64,000 nt of DNA, taken from NCBI RefSeq assembly GCF_018417535.1, contig NZ_CP070977.1:1798001-1862000 (forward strand), written 5' to 3'. The notes beneath the pieces are model-generated. The model saw nothing but the letters and a program-made list of their open reading frames with translations, ran no database searches and was not told the DNA's origin. Position numbers and translations under genes: made by a program. This document shows, piece after piece, positions 18,001-24,976 of this stretch (positions within the stretch are counted from its first letter, which is position 1; each line of letters begins with the position of its first letter). This stretch comes from Burkholderia pyrrocinia (GTDB taxonomy: Bacteria > Pseudomonadota > Gammaproteobacteria > Burkholderiales > Burkholderiaceae).

Positions 18001-20699
18001 GCGGTGCCGAATCCGTCGGACCCGCCGCTGACATCCACTTCGCCGTTCAGCGGCGCATCGTCCTCGAACACGAACACCGACAGCTTCGCGGTCTGGTACG
18101 GCGTTTCCGTCAGCAGCACGTTGAGCTGCCCGGCCTGTCCGGCGGCAGTCTGCCCTGCCGTCGCGGCCGCGATCTGCGCGGGCGAAATCGGCGCGCCGCC
18201 CATGCTGTGGCCGCACTTGCCGGTGCCCGGCGCGAAATCCGCGCCGCTCGGACCCGACGGGCAGTCGAGCGCGATGCTGAATTGCCGCGTGGTGTTGGGC
18301 GGCACGCCGCCGCCGTTCGTGAACGTGTTGCCGGCATCGCCGGGCAGGATCGAGATGTAGTAATGCTTGGTCGGATCGAGTGCCACGTACTTCGGATCGA
18401 CCGGCGCCTGTTGCGAGACGTTCGTGCCGGTACGGCACACGCCGTTGCCGACGTCGCACACGGTCGCCAGGTGCGTGTTGGAGACCGGGTCGTACACGGT
18501 CTGCCCGGATTCGCATGCCACGGTGCCGACGCAGCCCGCCGCCACCACCGGCATGTAGCTCGTGTGGAAGTTCGTGCCGAGACTCGGGACCGGCAGCGGC
18601 GGGCAGTTCGCCGGCCGCGACGTCGCCGAATTCACCTGGCAGGCCGGATCGATCTGCATCGTGCGGTCTTCCTCGATGATCCAGCGATAGTCGGTGAGCT
18701 GGACCGCCTTGTTCGGCGCGGTCGCATCGGGCGCCATGCTCGGTGCATCCATCACGTTCACGACCAGCCCGCTGCCGGGATTGAAGGTCACGGTCACCGT
18801 CCCGGCATTCGCGCTCGTCTGTTTCTGCGTATTGGTGACCTTGTACTGGAACGTCATCGTCTGCGCGGCCGCGCCGTTGCCGGCCAGCGGCGGCGTCGTC
18901 GGCACCGCGGTAAACGATCCGTCCGGATTCAGCGTCACGGTGCCGTTCGTCGCGCTCGACGCGACGATCTGCGCGCTGAGCGGCAACCCGGCCGGATCGC
19001 TCGCGCTGGCGAGCACGCCGGGCGCACCGACCTGAATCTGCGACGCGATGTTGCTCGCGAAACTCGCATTGCCCGCCGTGGGGACCGACAGGCACTTGTT
19101 GCTCGTGGTGCAGGCGGTCAACGTCACCTTCGCCGTCACCGGCGGCGTGCCGTTGGTCGACTGATAGACGAAGCTGTCGTTCGTCGCGCTGCTCGACAGA
19201 TACGTGAACGTACCGTCCGGGTTCAGCGTGAGCGTGCCGCTCGCGGGCGGCGTCTGGACCTTCACGCCGTACACGCCGGAGTCGCTCGCGATCACGCCCT
19301 TGGCCGGGTCCGACACGGTGAGCGTCGTGCCCGGTACGAAGTAGTAGTTCGCGCCCGCGGCGGTCGGCGTTTCGCCGATGCCGGCGGTCGCCGACGGCTG
19401 GGCGTTGTTGACCGCGATGTAGCCTTGCATCCCGCCGTCGCGCAGATTGTTGGTCGACAGGCTCAACTCGCGGTCGTACACCGGCATCGCACCCGCGGCC
19501 GGCGCGTTCACCATCACGTCGTAGGTCTTGCCGGCCGCCATGAATACGGCGTTCTGGATGCGCGCGGCGCCGGGTATCACGTTGCCGTCCTCGGCGATCA
19601 GCGTGAAGCCGGGAACGGACGGATTGCCCGTTTGCGCGCCGACCACGGCCGGAACGTGCATGCGCAGCCCGGCGTTCACCAGGCGCACGAGCACCTGCCC
19701 GGTCGACACCGGCACGGTCGCGCTCGGCGCAAAGGCCGACGCGTTCGGGTTGGTGCGATCGAAGGCCACGCCGTTGATCAGGTAATAGCGCGGATCGTAG
19801 TTCACCACCGGCGGATAGCAGGTGCCGAACGTGATCGACTTCGAGTCGCCGCATCCGCCGGGCTGACCCGACCACGCGGCGGTTTCGCTGAAGCCCTTGG
19901 TCGCGACGGCCGCGGCGACCGCGGCATTCTGCACCGGATCGATCTCGCCCATCACGAGCGGCACGTCGGCGTCATAGCAGGACGCCGTGTTCGGATAGGC
20001 CTGGTTCGTCGATGCGCACGTCGAACTGGGGACGCTCGGGCTCTTCACCACCAGCACCCCGTAGAGGCCCATCGGCCCCTGGATCGACGGGTGCGTGCCC
20101 GACTCGAGCAGGTAGGTGCCGGGCTTGAGATTGGCCCAGGTGAGCGTCGTGTGCGATTTCGGATCGGTCGACGGCGCCACCTCGGTCCCGAACGACTCGA
20201 CGCGCGGCCCTTGCACGGGCGGCACGAACGATGCCAGCGGCGCGGTCGAGGTCGCCGTGACGATCGGCCAGGTCGTGGCGGTCTGCGTCGGATGGGGCGG
20301 GCTCGGCGTGGTCGTCGGCTTGTCGCCCAGACCGCCGCCCAGCTGGCCGACGATGACGAGCGAGGTCGGCACGGGCGCCGGCAGGTTGTTCGTCAGGTTG
20401 ATCTGCAACTGCCCTGCCGGCACGGTGATCACCACCGGCGACCAGTTCGCGCCGGCGGCCGGATTCGCCGCCGCGCAGGTGGCATTCGCGGCCGGCACCG
20501 TCGCGACGGCGGCCGGCGTGCAGCTGTAGCCCCACATCGGCACGGACTGCCCGTCCGGCATCAACGCCGTGGACGCCTTCGCCGTCAGATTGACGACCGC
20601 TTGCGCGAAACATGCCTCGCCTGCCGTCAGCAACATCGATGCCGCGACCCCCGCCTTGACCAGATCAAGGAACGTCGCCGTGAGCTTGGTGGATCTCAT
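12057..20699 (-). CDS. Giant exported multidomain protein with degenerate cupredoxin domains and beta-helix
   Basis: A 2,880-residue protein with a signal peptide cut near CFA-QA (about residue 33). Residues 35-440 are cupredoxin-like and resemble the neighbouring oxidase (VPMWGYSC, NLTNNLPAPVP, GPMGLYGVLVV), but the copper-binding His/Cys motifs are absent. Residues 455-650 hold two cadherin/Ig-like repeats (GTLTLNPDGTFTYL, GTVTLNPDGSFTAV). Residues 860-1550 carry several SdrD-B or carboxypeptidase-regulatory-like modules (GGFEVKLWDDAGG, GRFTISGLPSGTTRITVFD). A TIG-like segment lies near 1820-1970. A right-handed beta-helix starts at about 1970 (ALQTAINNASAGDMIVVGPG) and ends with IGAVEYV near 2760. 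The last ~110 residues are Pro/Ala/Arg-rich. GGGGAGAAAGG precedes the ATG. Probably a surface scaffold or adhesin-like partner of the oxidases. Confidence 0.82.
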   Translation of the reverse strand: MRSTKLTATFLDLVKAGVAASMLLTAGEACFAQAVVNLTAKASTALMPDGQSVPMWGYSCTPAAVATVPAANATCAAANPAAGANWSPVVITVPAGQLQINLTNNLPAPVPTSLVIVGQLGGGLGDKPTTTPSPPHPTQTATTWPIVTATSTAPLASFVPPVQGPRVESFGTEVAPSTDPKSHTTLTWANLKPGTYLLESGTHPSIQGPMGLYGVLVVKSPSVPSSTCASTNQAYPNTASCYDADVPLVMGEIDPVQNAAVAAAVATKGFSETAAWSGQPGGCGDSKSITFGTCYPPVVNYDPRYYLINGVAFDRTNPNASAFAPSATVPVSTGQVLVRLVNAGLRMHVPAVVGAQTGNPSVPGFTLIAEDGNVIPGAARIQNAVFMAAGKTYDVMVNAPAAGAMPVYDRELSLSTNNLRDGGMQGYIAVNNAQPSATAGIGETPTAAGANYYFVPGTTLTVSDPAKGVIASDSGVYGVKVQTPPASGTLTLNPDGTFTYLSSSATNDSFVYQSTNGTPPVTAKVTLTACTTSNKCLSVPTAGNASFASNIASQIQVGAPGVLASASDPAGLPLSAQIVASSATNGTVTLNPDGSFTAVPTTPPLAGNGAAAQTMTFQYKVTNTQKQTSANAGTVTVTFNPGSGLVVNVMDAPSMAPDATAPNKAVQLTDYRWIIEEDRTMQIDPACQVNSATSRPANCPPLPVPSLGTNFHTSYMPVVAAGCVGTVACESGQTVYDPVSNTHLATVCDVGNGVCRTGTNVSQQAPVDPKYVALDPTKHYYISILPGDAGNTFTNGGGVPPNTTRQFSIALDCPSGPSGADFAPGTGKCGHSMGGAPISPAQIAAATAGQTAAGQAGQLNVLLTETPYQTAKLSVFVFEDDAPLNGEVDVSGGSDGFGTAREPGLGGFEVKLWDDAGGTGDPTGQMTYDMFNMPLSNSLQGTIDPLTGLNACPITTATDGLVGMIPTCPKYESDGKTLSPLVGQAVIANLMPGRYGVIATPAADRIGRGEEWLQTNTLDGQKAHDAFIKVGGPAYFQEFGPAGYHVSIGFANPKTINARRTNAAKTGLCDTGACPNTLTGRVTNLHYSRPPNENLYSSGSHDSLAFSQCYVSVGDPDSEDYGFTKCDSQGRFTISGLPSGTTRITVFDQWNDQIVDGLAKAVQLPAANGSTTVDVGDLSVLQWQTNLYTRTFIDLHGDGVSHPDDPGIAQASVNMRFRDGSFSNFNSTDANGYAPFNEIFPLFNWYVVDDDLTRFKSTGTHVVYDAGGPVDGTGVPGSGNSTLAANFANTVETLSLPSNLQVPGARYCADADCASTGTGSTGRVDPPWVGTEAWQGFSGQNSFIEYGKTPFAKGENGGIRGEVIYASTRPFDDPTLLIHTKWTPNVPNVTVNLYQEGTATDGTTNLTLVDTTKTASWDDWAQGFRADGVTPNMNCPGQDPNDPFYFTLKNSTNWLDPQHRQLPASAQYKCYDGMHVFNQIQPAPYDGMYKFPSVTATDSSGKPVASNCTICVGKNPVDGTPMLPAGKYVVEIIVPPGYELVKEEDKNILIGDNYIAPVTQQFGGIGAIFILPDQAAVNSTYNKNNAQNMTTDLGSTPHAEGDTGSVERFWPCVGELRIVPDYISLFPGSKEVAPFAGASRHLCDRKEVMLTDEESVLAKFWIFSSTHVSAHYTGFMLDDFSSEFDPYSPQFGEKFAVPNVPVSFKDFSGNEISRTYSDQWGIYNGLTFSTWEVNPPNPTGYAPTMMVTCMNDPGPIPDPQHPGKMMTDPLYNPAYSQFCYEIPFMPGQTQYMDTPVVPVQAFADGYNQPDCAYPDATPAISSVTGDTIGAGAGPWVSAPGKQLTITALGDQQVPNHAYTGPNQSTAPFNQKFITRHYGFGGTQGTGTVTIAGVNAQVVSWSDSKIVVLAPDLSIPALPSLTVPSTCTIQQMGAPATQCGELVITAGNGKRSIDAITVTIGGKAPTYVSGENGASNALQTAINNASAGDMIVVGPGTYNEMLVMWKPVRLQGVGAGSVTVNANTHPSGKLDPWRRLIACLFGTSLDGGLISAAYDPTKPISPTNNPYDPSGTYQCSTQMQGHVDPIPFEPTIGWDSTQNGNLGELLIEPSLMGAYEGAGITVLAKGVQPSTNCTANGICTLLTKHDCTTDPNNPNYSNFLCNPSRIDGITVTNSSQGGGGIFLHGWNHYTEVSNNRVTGNAGTLSGGITVGQVEVPDGTIAPDGVTQLPFMYNTFVNVHHNAVTGNASYGDEINSTTPSSAGGVTLCTGADYYHFNYNWVCGNISSGDGGGVAHFGFSYNGDLSHNVVLFNQSNNPTLPTYGGGIIAQGVPPDGTFCENSLVDVDCAPQLSDGIGPDLVIDGNLIMGNTAESGKGGGLRLQNVNGTDVQRNLGNPNKWYQVRVINNIIADNVAGWSGGGVSLQDAVRVNFINNTVIANDATASAGVLFNTPAASQSNVPPPGCTSSPNSADSTCTSFIEASTQQPAGLETAGHTQNLLAAFVPPANFRGNVRCPPNEPNCTKFSNPVLTNNLFWQNRSFYISVSSQPNPNIPGVQNAVTLNPILNQKGQSTGYCVTGGTTPPFYWDIGAYGDTGPANHQSGLTMNPQHSIMTSTAGYGATNIAANPQTVGQYCNGSRVPPEAGGNGFAVPPGIADAVLPNPLFGLMPTATPDEGNQWINMSYGPLSLFNEALTPGSTGYNVMMGNYSITGTSPAIGAATGAGAPNHDIFGTPRPQGNGYDIGAVEYVMPGLLGGTPIDPLALGSQPTGLAALIPQGLGGIAGLLNGGGLPAQFRAPALRRPLAGALRLAPATRPLPAGALTQSPALARPPSGVLLQNPAQTPLRNRAQTQTQTRAQPRTPLRPPAPTPAPAAPAPLAGALQ

Positions 20700-20716
20700 C
20701 GCCTTTCTCCCCACCC

Positions 20717-22366
20717 CTAATTGGATTCGTCGATCGGAAATACCGGAGGATCAACGAGCATCATCATCATCATTCCGCCGGGGAAGATGTTGTTCGTCGT
20801 GATCTCGCGCTCGTTATGCGAGTGCCACATGAACGCGAAGCCTGCTTCCGTTGCTGCCGGGTTCAGCTGTACGCCGCTCGGCGGCGTCGTTCCCGTCGGG
20901 GCCGTTGCTCGCGTAGTGGCGTCCGGACCGAGATACGGACTGCCGCCATACCAGGCGCCGTTGGTCAGGATGTTCGAGTCCGGCAGCGTGACCGGCCCGC
21001 CGCTGGCGACCTTGCCGAACGGCGCCTTCTCGAGCGCCTTGCCGTGGTCCTGGCACCACTCGTAGTAGTTCGGCGCGCTGCGCGGGGCCGGCGGATTCGA
21101 CGCCGTCGTGTAGTAGCCGTTCGCGTCCGGCACGCAGACGGAGCCGTCGCCCGCGTAGTGCGCGTAGACGTCCCAGTTCAGGCCCTTGCCGGTCCAGTAG
21201 AAAATCCCGTCCATCGTGACGCCCGGCGTCGTGGTGGTCGTGAACAGCAGCGGGCCGGCCGGTTGCCGCGGGTTCGCCGGGTGGCTCGGGTCGACCGGGC
21301 TGAGCAGCAGGTTGCCGTCGCGCGCCAGCACGCGCACGTGATTGCCGTGCTCGTGGAACGGATGCTGCCAGCGGCCGGTGCCGATGATCCGCAGCAGCAC
21401 CAGTTCGCCCGGATGCATGTGCGGGTTGCCGTTGTACGGCTGGTGCGGGTACTGCGGCGCGTAGTTCGGATCCATGTCGTCCGGCATCGAGCGGCCGTTG
21501 ACCATGAAATAGGCCGGGTGATAAGGCTCGGTCTCGACGGTCATGCAGCCGGTCGGCCTGGTGCACGACGTATTCGCCGCGACCTGCTGCTCCGCCTGCT
21601 GATGGATGCGCGGATCCATTTCGGAGAACTGAAAAAGATACTCACGGTCATAGCAGGCCGCGCTGTTGTCGAATGCCGCCGCTGCGTTGCGGAAATCGCG
21701 CTGGCCGAACGGTCTGCCCGAATCCGGCAGCGCCATGCAGCCCGCCGTGTTGACCGCCGTATTCGGCAGCACGATGATCGCGCCGTACAGCCCCATCTCG
21801 ATCTGCAGATCGCCCTGCGTGCCGCTGTAGTACGTGTGCGTGCCCGGCGTCGCCGCGACGAACGTGTAGGTGACCGTCGCGCCGTGCTGCGCTTCCTGCG
21901 CCAGCAGCCCGGCAACGCCGGAGGTGCCGGTGCAGGTCTTGCCGTCCGGGCTCAGGGTGCCCGTGCACACGACGAAGCCGGGAAACAACATCGACGTGTT
22001 GCCGGCCGCCGCCGGCAGATTGTTGGTGAGTGTCACGGTGATGATGTCGCCCTGCCTGACGATCAGCGTCGGACCGGGAATCTGCATCGTCGGACAGGTC
22101 GCGCCCGTAATCGTCGACGGCGAGAACACAAGCGGCGTCGCGCTGGTCGCCGCGCAGCCGTAGCCCCACGAATAGACGCTCGTGCCATCGGGCTGCGTGA
22201 TGCGCGCCTCCTGGGCAGTGAGGTTGAATACCTTGCCGGTGATGCCCGGCGCCGCAGCTTGCGCGTGCATCGACAGCAACGCGACGAGCGTCGCAGCGCC
22301 GACGCGGGCGAGCCGTCCAAGGCGGGCGAGCGTCGCGGTCCACGCATGGTGAGTGATGTGTCCCAC
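20717..22366 (-). CDS. Multicopper-oxidase-like protein carrying HPFHEHGNH and HSH motifs
   Basis: A 549-residue exported protein with three cupredoxin-like domains. A signal peptide covers about 1-38 (VALLSMHAQAAA). Copper motif HPFHEHGNH lies at 335-343 and motif HSHNERE at 525-531, followed by IFPGGMMMMML. The usual type 1 copper Cys between the last two His is a Ser here, and the first-domain HxH motif is missing, so it should not be a complete oxidase alone. The N-terminal domain (SVYSWGYGC, VTLTNNLPA, IEMGLYGAIIV) matches that of the giant protein downstream. The start is GTG at 22366 after GGAGAAAAG. It follows the other oxidase gene by 66 bp. Large Mn(II)-oxidising MCOs such as MofA and MnxG come to mind, but substrate is untested. 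Confidence 0.82.
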   Translation of the reverse strand: MGHITHHAWTATLARLGRLARVGAATLVALLSMHAQAAAPGITGKVFNLTAQEARITQPDGTSVYSWGYGCAATSATPLVFSPSTITGATCPTMQIPGPTLIVRQGDIITVTLTNNLPAAAGNTSMLFPGFVVCTGTLSPDGKTCTGTSGVAGLLAQEAQHGATVTYTFVAATPGTHTYYSGTQGDLQIEMGLYGAIIVLPNTAVNTAGCMALPDSGRPFGQRDFRNAAAAFDNSAACYDREYLFQFSEMDPRIHQQAEQQVAANTSCTRPTGCMTVETEPYHPAYFMVNGRSMPDDMDPNYAPQYPHQPYNGNPHMHPGELVLLRIIGTGRWQHPFHEHGNHVRVLARDGNLLLSPVDPSHPANPRQPAGPLLFTTTTTPGVTMDGIFYWTGKGLNWDVYAHYAGDGSVCVPDANGYYTTASNPPAPRSAPNYYEWCQDHGKALEKAPFGKVASGGPVTLPDSNILTNGAWYGGSPYLGPDATTRATAPTGTTPPSGVQLNPAATEAGFAFMWHSHNEREITTNNIFPGGMMMMMLVDPPVFPIDESN

Positions 22367-22432
22367 GGCTTTTCTCCTCAGTGCAGGACTTCCCGGCCGG
22401 GCCCGCCCGACGACTCGGGCAGGCCCCGGTCA

Positions 22433-24016
22433 TCAAAGAGTGCAATGCTTCGTAATCGGATCCACCGCACTGCAGATGTGAACCTCGGTCATCAGGCCGC
22501 CGAAATTCTCCTGGTCGTTCGACAGGTGGTCGAGGTTCGGCGTGTACAGGTAGAACACCTGGCCCGAGTGGTATTTCGACTTGTCGCTGGCGTCGAGAAT
22601 CAGGTCGAGCGACTCGCCGCCACCGAGCGTGATCGAGTTCGTGTCGTAGGCCAGATTGTTGCCGGCCATGTCGCGCAGCACGCGGGCATTGATCGCGACC
22701 ACGTGCATCGGGATGCCGAGCGATGCCAGCGTCTGGTATTCGGTTACATCGAGATCCGAGATCCGCAGCAGCGCCCGGCCGCCGGCCGGGATGTTGATCA
22801 GCGTCGCCAGCGGCTGCGACGGATGCATCGAACTGTCCGACGCGGGTGTCGACATCGCCCCTTCGGTCACCGTGTCCGGATAGCTGCGGCCATTCAGCAG
22901 GAAGAACTTGTCCTTCATGTCGGTGAACGGCTCCGGATTGAACGTCATGCCGACGAAGTGGAAATTCGGATCGAAGCCGTGGATCTGGATCGGGTACTCG
23001 ACGTCGTACGCGGTCGAGCCGTCGCCGTCGTTGTACGCGTAGAGCGACAGCGTCTCCGGCACGGTCGGCGGGATGCTCGCGTTCGCCGCGCGCACCAGGC
23101 CGTTGTTCTGCTTCGGCAGCGGCGTCGAGCACAGAATGTCGTTGCCGCAGCGCGTGCGCAGGTCCGACTGCTGCGTCACCAGCGCCTCGTACAGCGAGAC
23201 GCCTTTCGGCACGCGGTCCTGGCGCGGCCGCACGTAGATCTGGCCGACCATGCCCATCTGCAGGTGTTCCGGCGGCGTGATGTGGCAGTGCCAGAAATAG
23301 GTGCCCGCATCCGGCGCGAGATAGTAGTAGGTGAAGCTCGCGCCGATGTTGATCGCGACCGACGCATCCGGCACGCCGTCATAGAACGACGACGCATTCG
23401 GATAGCCGTGGAAGTGCACCGTGTGCCGTTCGAACAGGTCCGGGCGCATGATCATCCCGACGTTCGTGAGCGTGAGGAAGAACTCGTCGTCCTCGTCGAT
23501 CGCCATCATCGGCGCCGGCTGGTTGCCGTTCATCACGCCGATGTCCATGATCGGGCGCGGGTCGACGTGGCCGGTCAGCGCGCCGCCGGCATCCGGATCG
23601 GGGGCGAGGCCGACCGCGCCGTTGTAGGTCGGGTCCGTTCTGGGGTCGCCGACGGTGTTGAACACCGACGCGAGCTCGGTGCCGGGCAGGCCGGCCTTGA
23701 TGTCCGCGAGCCCGGACAGCGGGCCGAACGCGAACAGGTAGGTCTGCACGCCGTTGGCCATCGTGGCGTAACCGTCGCCGCCCGAGATCTGCTGGCACTT
23801 GATCGCGCCGTTCACGGCGCCGGTCGACGTGGAATTCTGGCCCGTGTAGGACGGCTGCGTGTAGGCGGGCTCGCCGACGCCGGGCGCCAGCGCGGTCGGA
23901 TGGGACGGCGTGGTGGGCGGGCATTGAACGCGAAACGACTGGGCGAACGAAGGAACAGCGCACAGGAAGAGCAACAGTGCCGCCACACTGCTGCAATACG
24001 CGCGGGTACTGAACAT
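22433..24016 (-). CDS. Multicopper-oxidase-like protein carrying HFHG and HCH...H...M motifs
   Basis: First gene of the operon; 527 residues with a signal peptide (AALLLFLCAVPSFA-Q). Copper motifs are HTVHFHG (His198, 201, 203) and the full type 1 signature WHCHITPPEHLQMGM (His243, Cys244, His245, His251, Met254/256). The later domain, where a complete oxidase would have HPxHxHG and a second HxH, reads GIPMHVVAINARVL and has lost these ligands. The protein therefore holds two of the four canonical motifs, and the gene downstream holds the other two. GGAGGT precedes the ATG. The likely function is oxidation of an exported or extracellular reductant with O2 as acceptor, as part of a heteromer; this is inference. 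Confidence 0.83.
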   Translation of the reverse strand: MFSTRAYCSSVAALLLFLCAVPSFAQSFRVQCPPTTPSHPTALAPGVGEPAYTQPSYTGQNSTSTGAVNGAIKCQQISGGDGYATMANGVQTYLFAFGPLSGLADIKAGLPGTELASVFNTVGDPRTDPTYNGAVGLAPDPDAGGALTGHVDPRPIMDIGVMNGNQPAPMMAIDEDDEFFLTLTNVGMIMRPDLFERHTVHFHGYPNASSFYDGVPDASVAINIGASFTYYYLAPDAGTYFWHCHITPPEHLQMGMVGQIYVRPRQDRVPKGVSLYEALVTQQSDLRTRCGNDILCSTPLPKQNNGLVRAANASIPPTVPETLSLYAYNDGDGSTAYDVEYPIQIHGFDPNFHFVGMTFNPEPFTDMKDKFFLLNGRSYPDTVTEGAMSTPASDSSMHPSQPLATLINIPAGGRALLRISDLDVTEYQTLASLGIPMHVVAINARVLRDMAGNNLAYDTNSITLGGGESLDLILDASDKSKYHSGQVFYLYTPNLDHLSNDQENFGGLMTEVHICSAVDPITKHCTL

Positions 24017-24630
24017 ATGACCTCCATCCTAGGGGTCAACCAGCGATACGCGCTGGACGTCATGCTCTGCTGCGGACGCGGGCTGGCGACGTCATCGCAC
24101 CGACCCGTATCTGGATTCTGCAGATGCGCGCGTCGGCCCGGCATGGGTCACCCCCCTACTTTTGCGTAGGGGGGCCCCGGCGAGCGGAGGCATCATGCTC
24201 GGTACGGCGGCGGGTGCGAGGCCGGCTGGTCGCGCCCGGCCGGCGTCAGCCGGGCTTGCGGCGGACCGGAGCCGTGCGTCGGCGCAGCGGGCGGATCCGG
24301 ACGAAGCGGGCTACCTGGCGGACCTGCGATCGGCGTGCGTGCCGCACGACGGATCATCGGGCGACACGCGCCCGGACCGCGTCACGGCCAGCATGCGACG
24401 GAACATGGCGTCATGACCGCCGTGGTCCAAGCAGCCCGCCGGCGTACTGGCACGCGCACGGCGCGGGGGGAAGGAAGATCGACGGCGTATTGTGGAAATC
24501 GTCCCGATAGCCGAAATTAATTAAAATCATGGGCCGGGCAATGCGGGACGCGTCGAAAGCCGCGGGCTTTGCTGCCGTGGAACGGTGTTCTTTCGATCCC
24601 GGCCGACTGGGCTGCCACCGGATAACGGGC
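24017..24630. other. Upstream region of the oxidase operon
   Basis: 614 bp with no convincing gene: the short frames at 24124-24520 are Arg-rich shadows without ribosome sites. It should hold the promoter of the oxidase/cytochrome operon, reading left from near 24016. The clearest element is the palindrome at 24151-24174. A short AT-rich patch (GAAATTAATTAAAATCAT) lies near 24513-24530. No -35/-10 pair was assigned with confidence. Confidence 0.5.
24151..24174. promoter_or_regulatory. Perfect inverted repeat, likely operator or leader hairpin of the oxidase operon
   Basis: CCCCCCTAC at 24151-24159 and GTAGGGGGG at 24166-24174 form perfect 9-bp arms around TTTTGC, about 135 bp upstream of the first oxidase start. 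The TAC...GTA core with a short spacer resembles sites of NarL/LuxR-type regulators, whose half-site consensus contains TAC. The two-component pair at 293-2244 is one candidate regulator. The same sequence could instead fold as an RNA hairpin. Confidence 0.55.
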
Positions 24631-24660
24631 AAAAAAAAGCGCCACGGAGACCGTGGCGCT
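24631..24660 (-). terminator. Rho-independent terminator reading left
   Basis: AGCGCCACGG at 24638-24647 and CCGTGGCGCT at 24651-24660 form a perfect 10-bp stem with a 3-nt loop. On the minus strand it is followed by eight U (plus-strand A-run 24631-24638). The other side carries only A on the plus strand, so it works leftward only. No protein gene reads left into it, which is why a small RNA is inferred. Confidence 0.85.
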
Positions 24661-24757
24661 AAAAAAGTTCTAGCCATTCCGAGGGCCGTGCTAGAACCTG
24701 AGAGACTGCGCGAAACATCGTTGCCGGTTAAACTCTTGAAACGATGTTTCGAAAACG
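24631..24757 (-). ncRNA. Probable three-hairpin small RNA
   Basis: A transcript of about 127 nt is predicted on the minus strand from a start near 24757 to the U-run of the terminator. Three perfect stems occur in order: hairpin 1 pairs 24740-24751 with 24711-24722 (12 bp, 17-nt loop); hairpin 2 pairs 24690-24697 with 24667-24674 (8 bp, 15-nt loop); hairpin 3 is the terminator stem 24638-24660. A sigma70-like promoter lies just upstream. There is no ribosome site with a credible ORF. I do not recognise the family. Two divergent units flank it: the oxidase operon on the left and the IclR gene on the right. Confidence 0.72.
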
Positions 24758-24763
24758 TGAGAC

Positions 24764-24792
24764 ATTCTTTCCGTTTCCGCCCGACAAGTCAA
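24764..24792 (-). promoter_or_regulatory. Sigma70-like promoter of the small RNA
   Basis: Read on the minus strand, TTGACT (24787-24792) and AAGAAT (24764-24769) are separated by exactly 17 bp. The predicted start, about seven bases beyond the -10 box, falls just before hairpin 1 of the small RNA. Confidence 0.6.
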
Positions 24793-24914
24793 GCGGTATT
24801 TGCACCGGTTCATGCACTTTCCGGCAACGCTCATTTGAGCATTTTCCTAATAAACCAAGGGTGAACCCGTAAAATCTCATCCAATGACCGGTTCGCCCAC
24901 GGAACATGCATCTT

Positions 24915-24946
24915 TTGACAATCGTCCTACAATTCCAACAAAATTG
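24915..24946 (+). promoter_or_regulatory. Promoter and possible operator of the IclR-family gene
   Basis: TTGACA at 24915-24920 is a perfect -35 box; CAAAAT at 24939-24944 could be the -10 at 18 bp spacing. Over it lies an inverted repeat CAATT (24930-24934) and AATTG (24942-24946) with a 7-bp spacer, suited to autoregulation by the IclR protein. Its position inside the longer reading frame (ATG 24884) argues for the GTG start at 24977. Confidence 0.5.
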
Positions 24947-24976
24947 AAATCGAGTTTCGGAAATAGAGAGAACCCC

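Noticed and set aside
12060..20720. Uninterrupted 2,886-codon frame on the plus strand opposite the giant protein
   Set aside because: It mirrors the giant gene, is extremely Arg-rich, and has no signal peptide, domain or ribosome site. Long antisense frames are expected opposite GC-rich codons.
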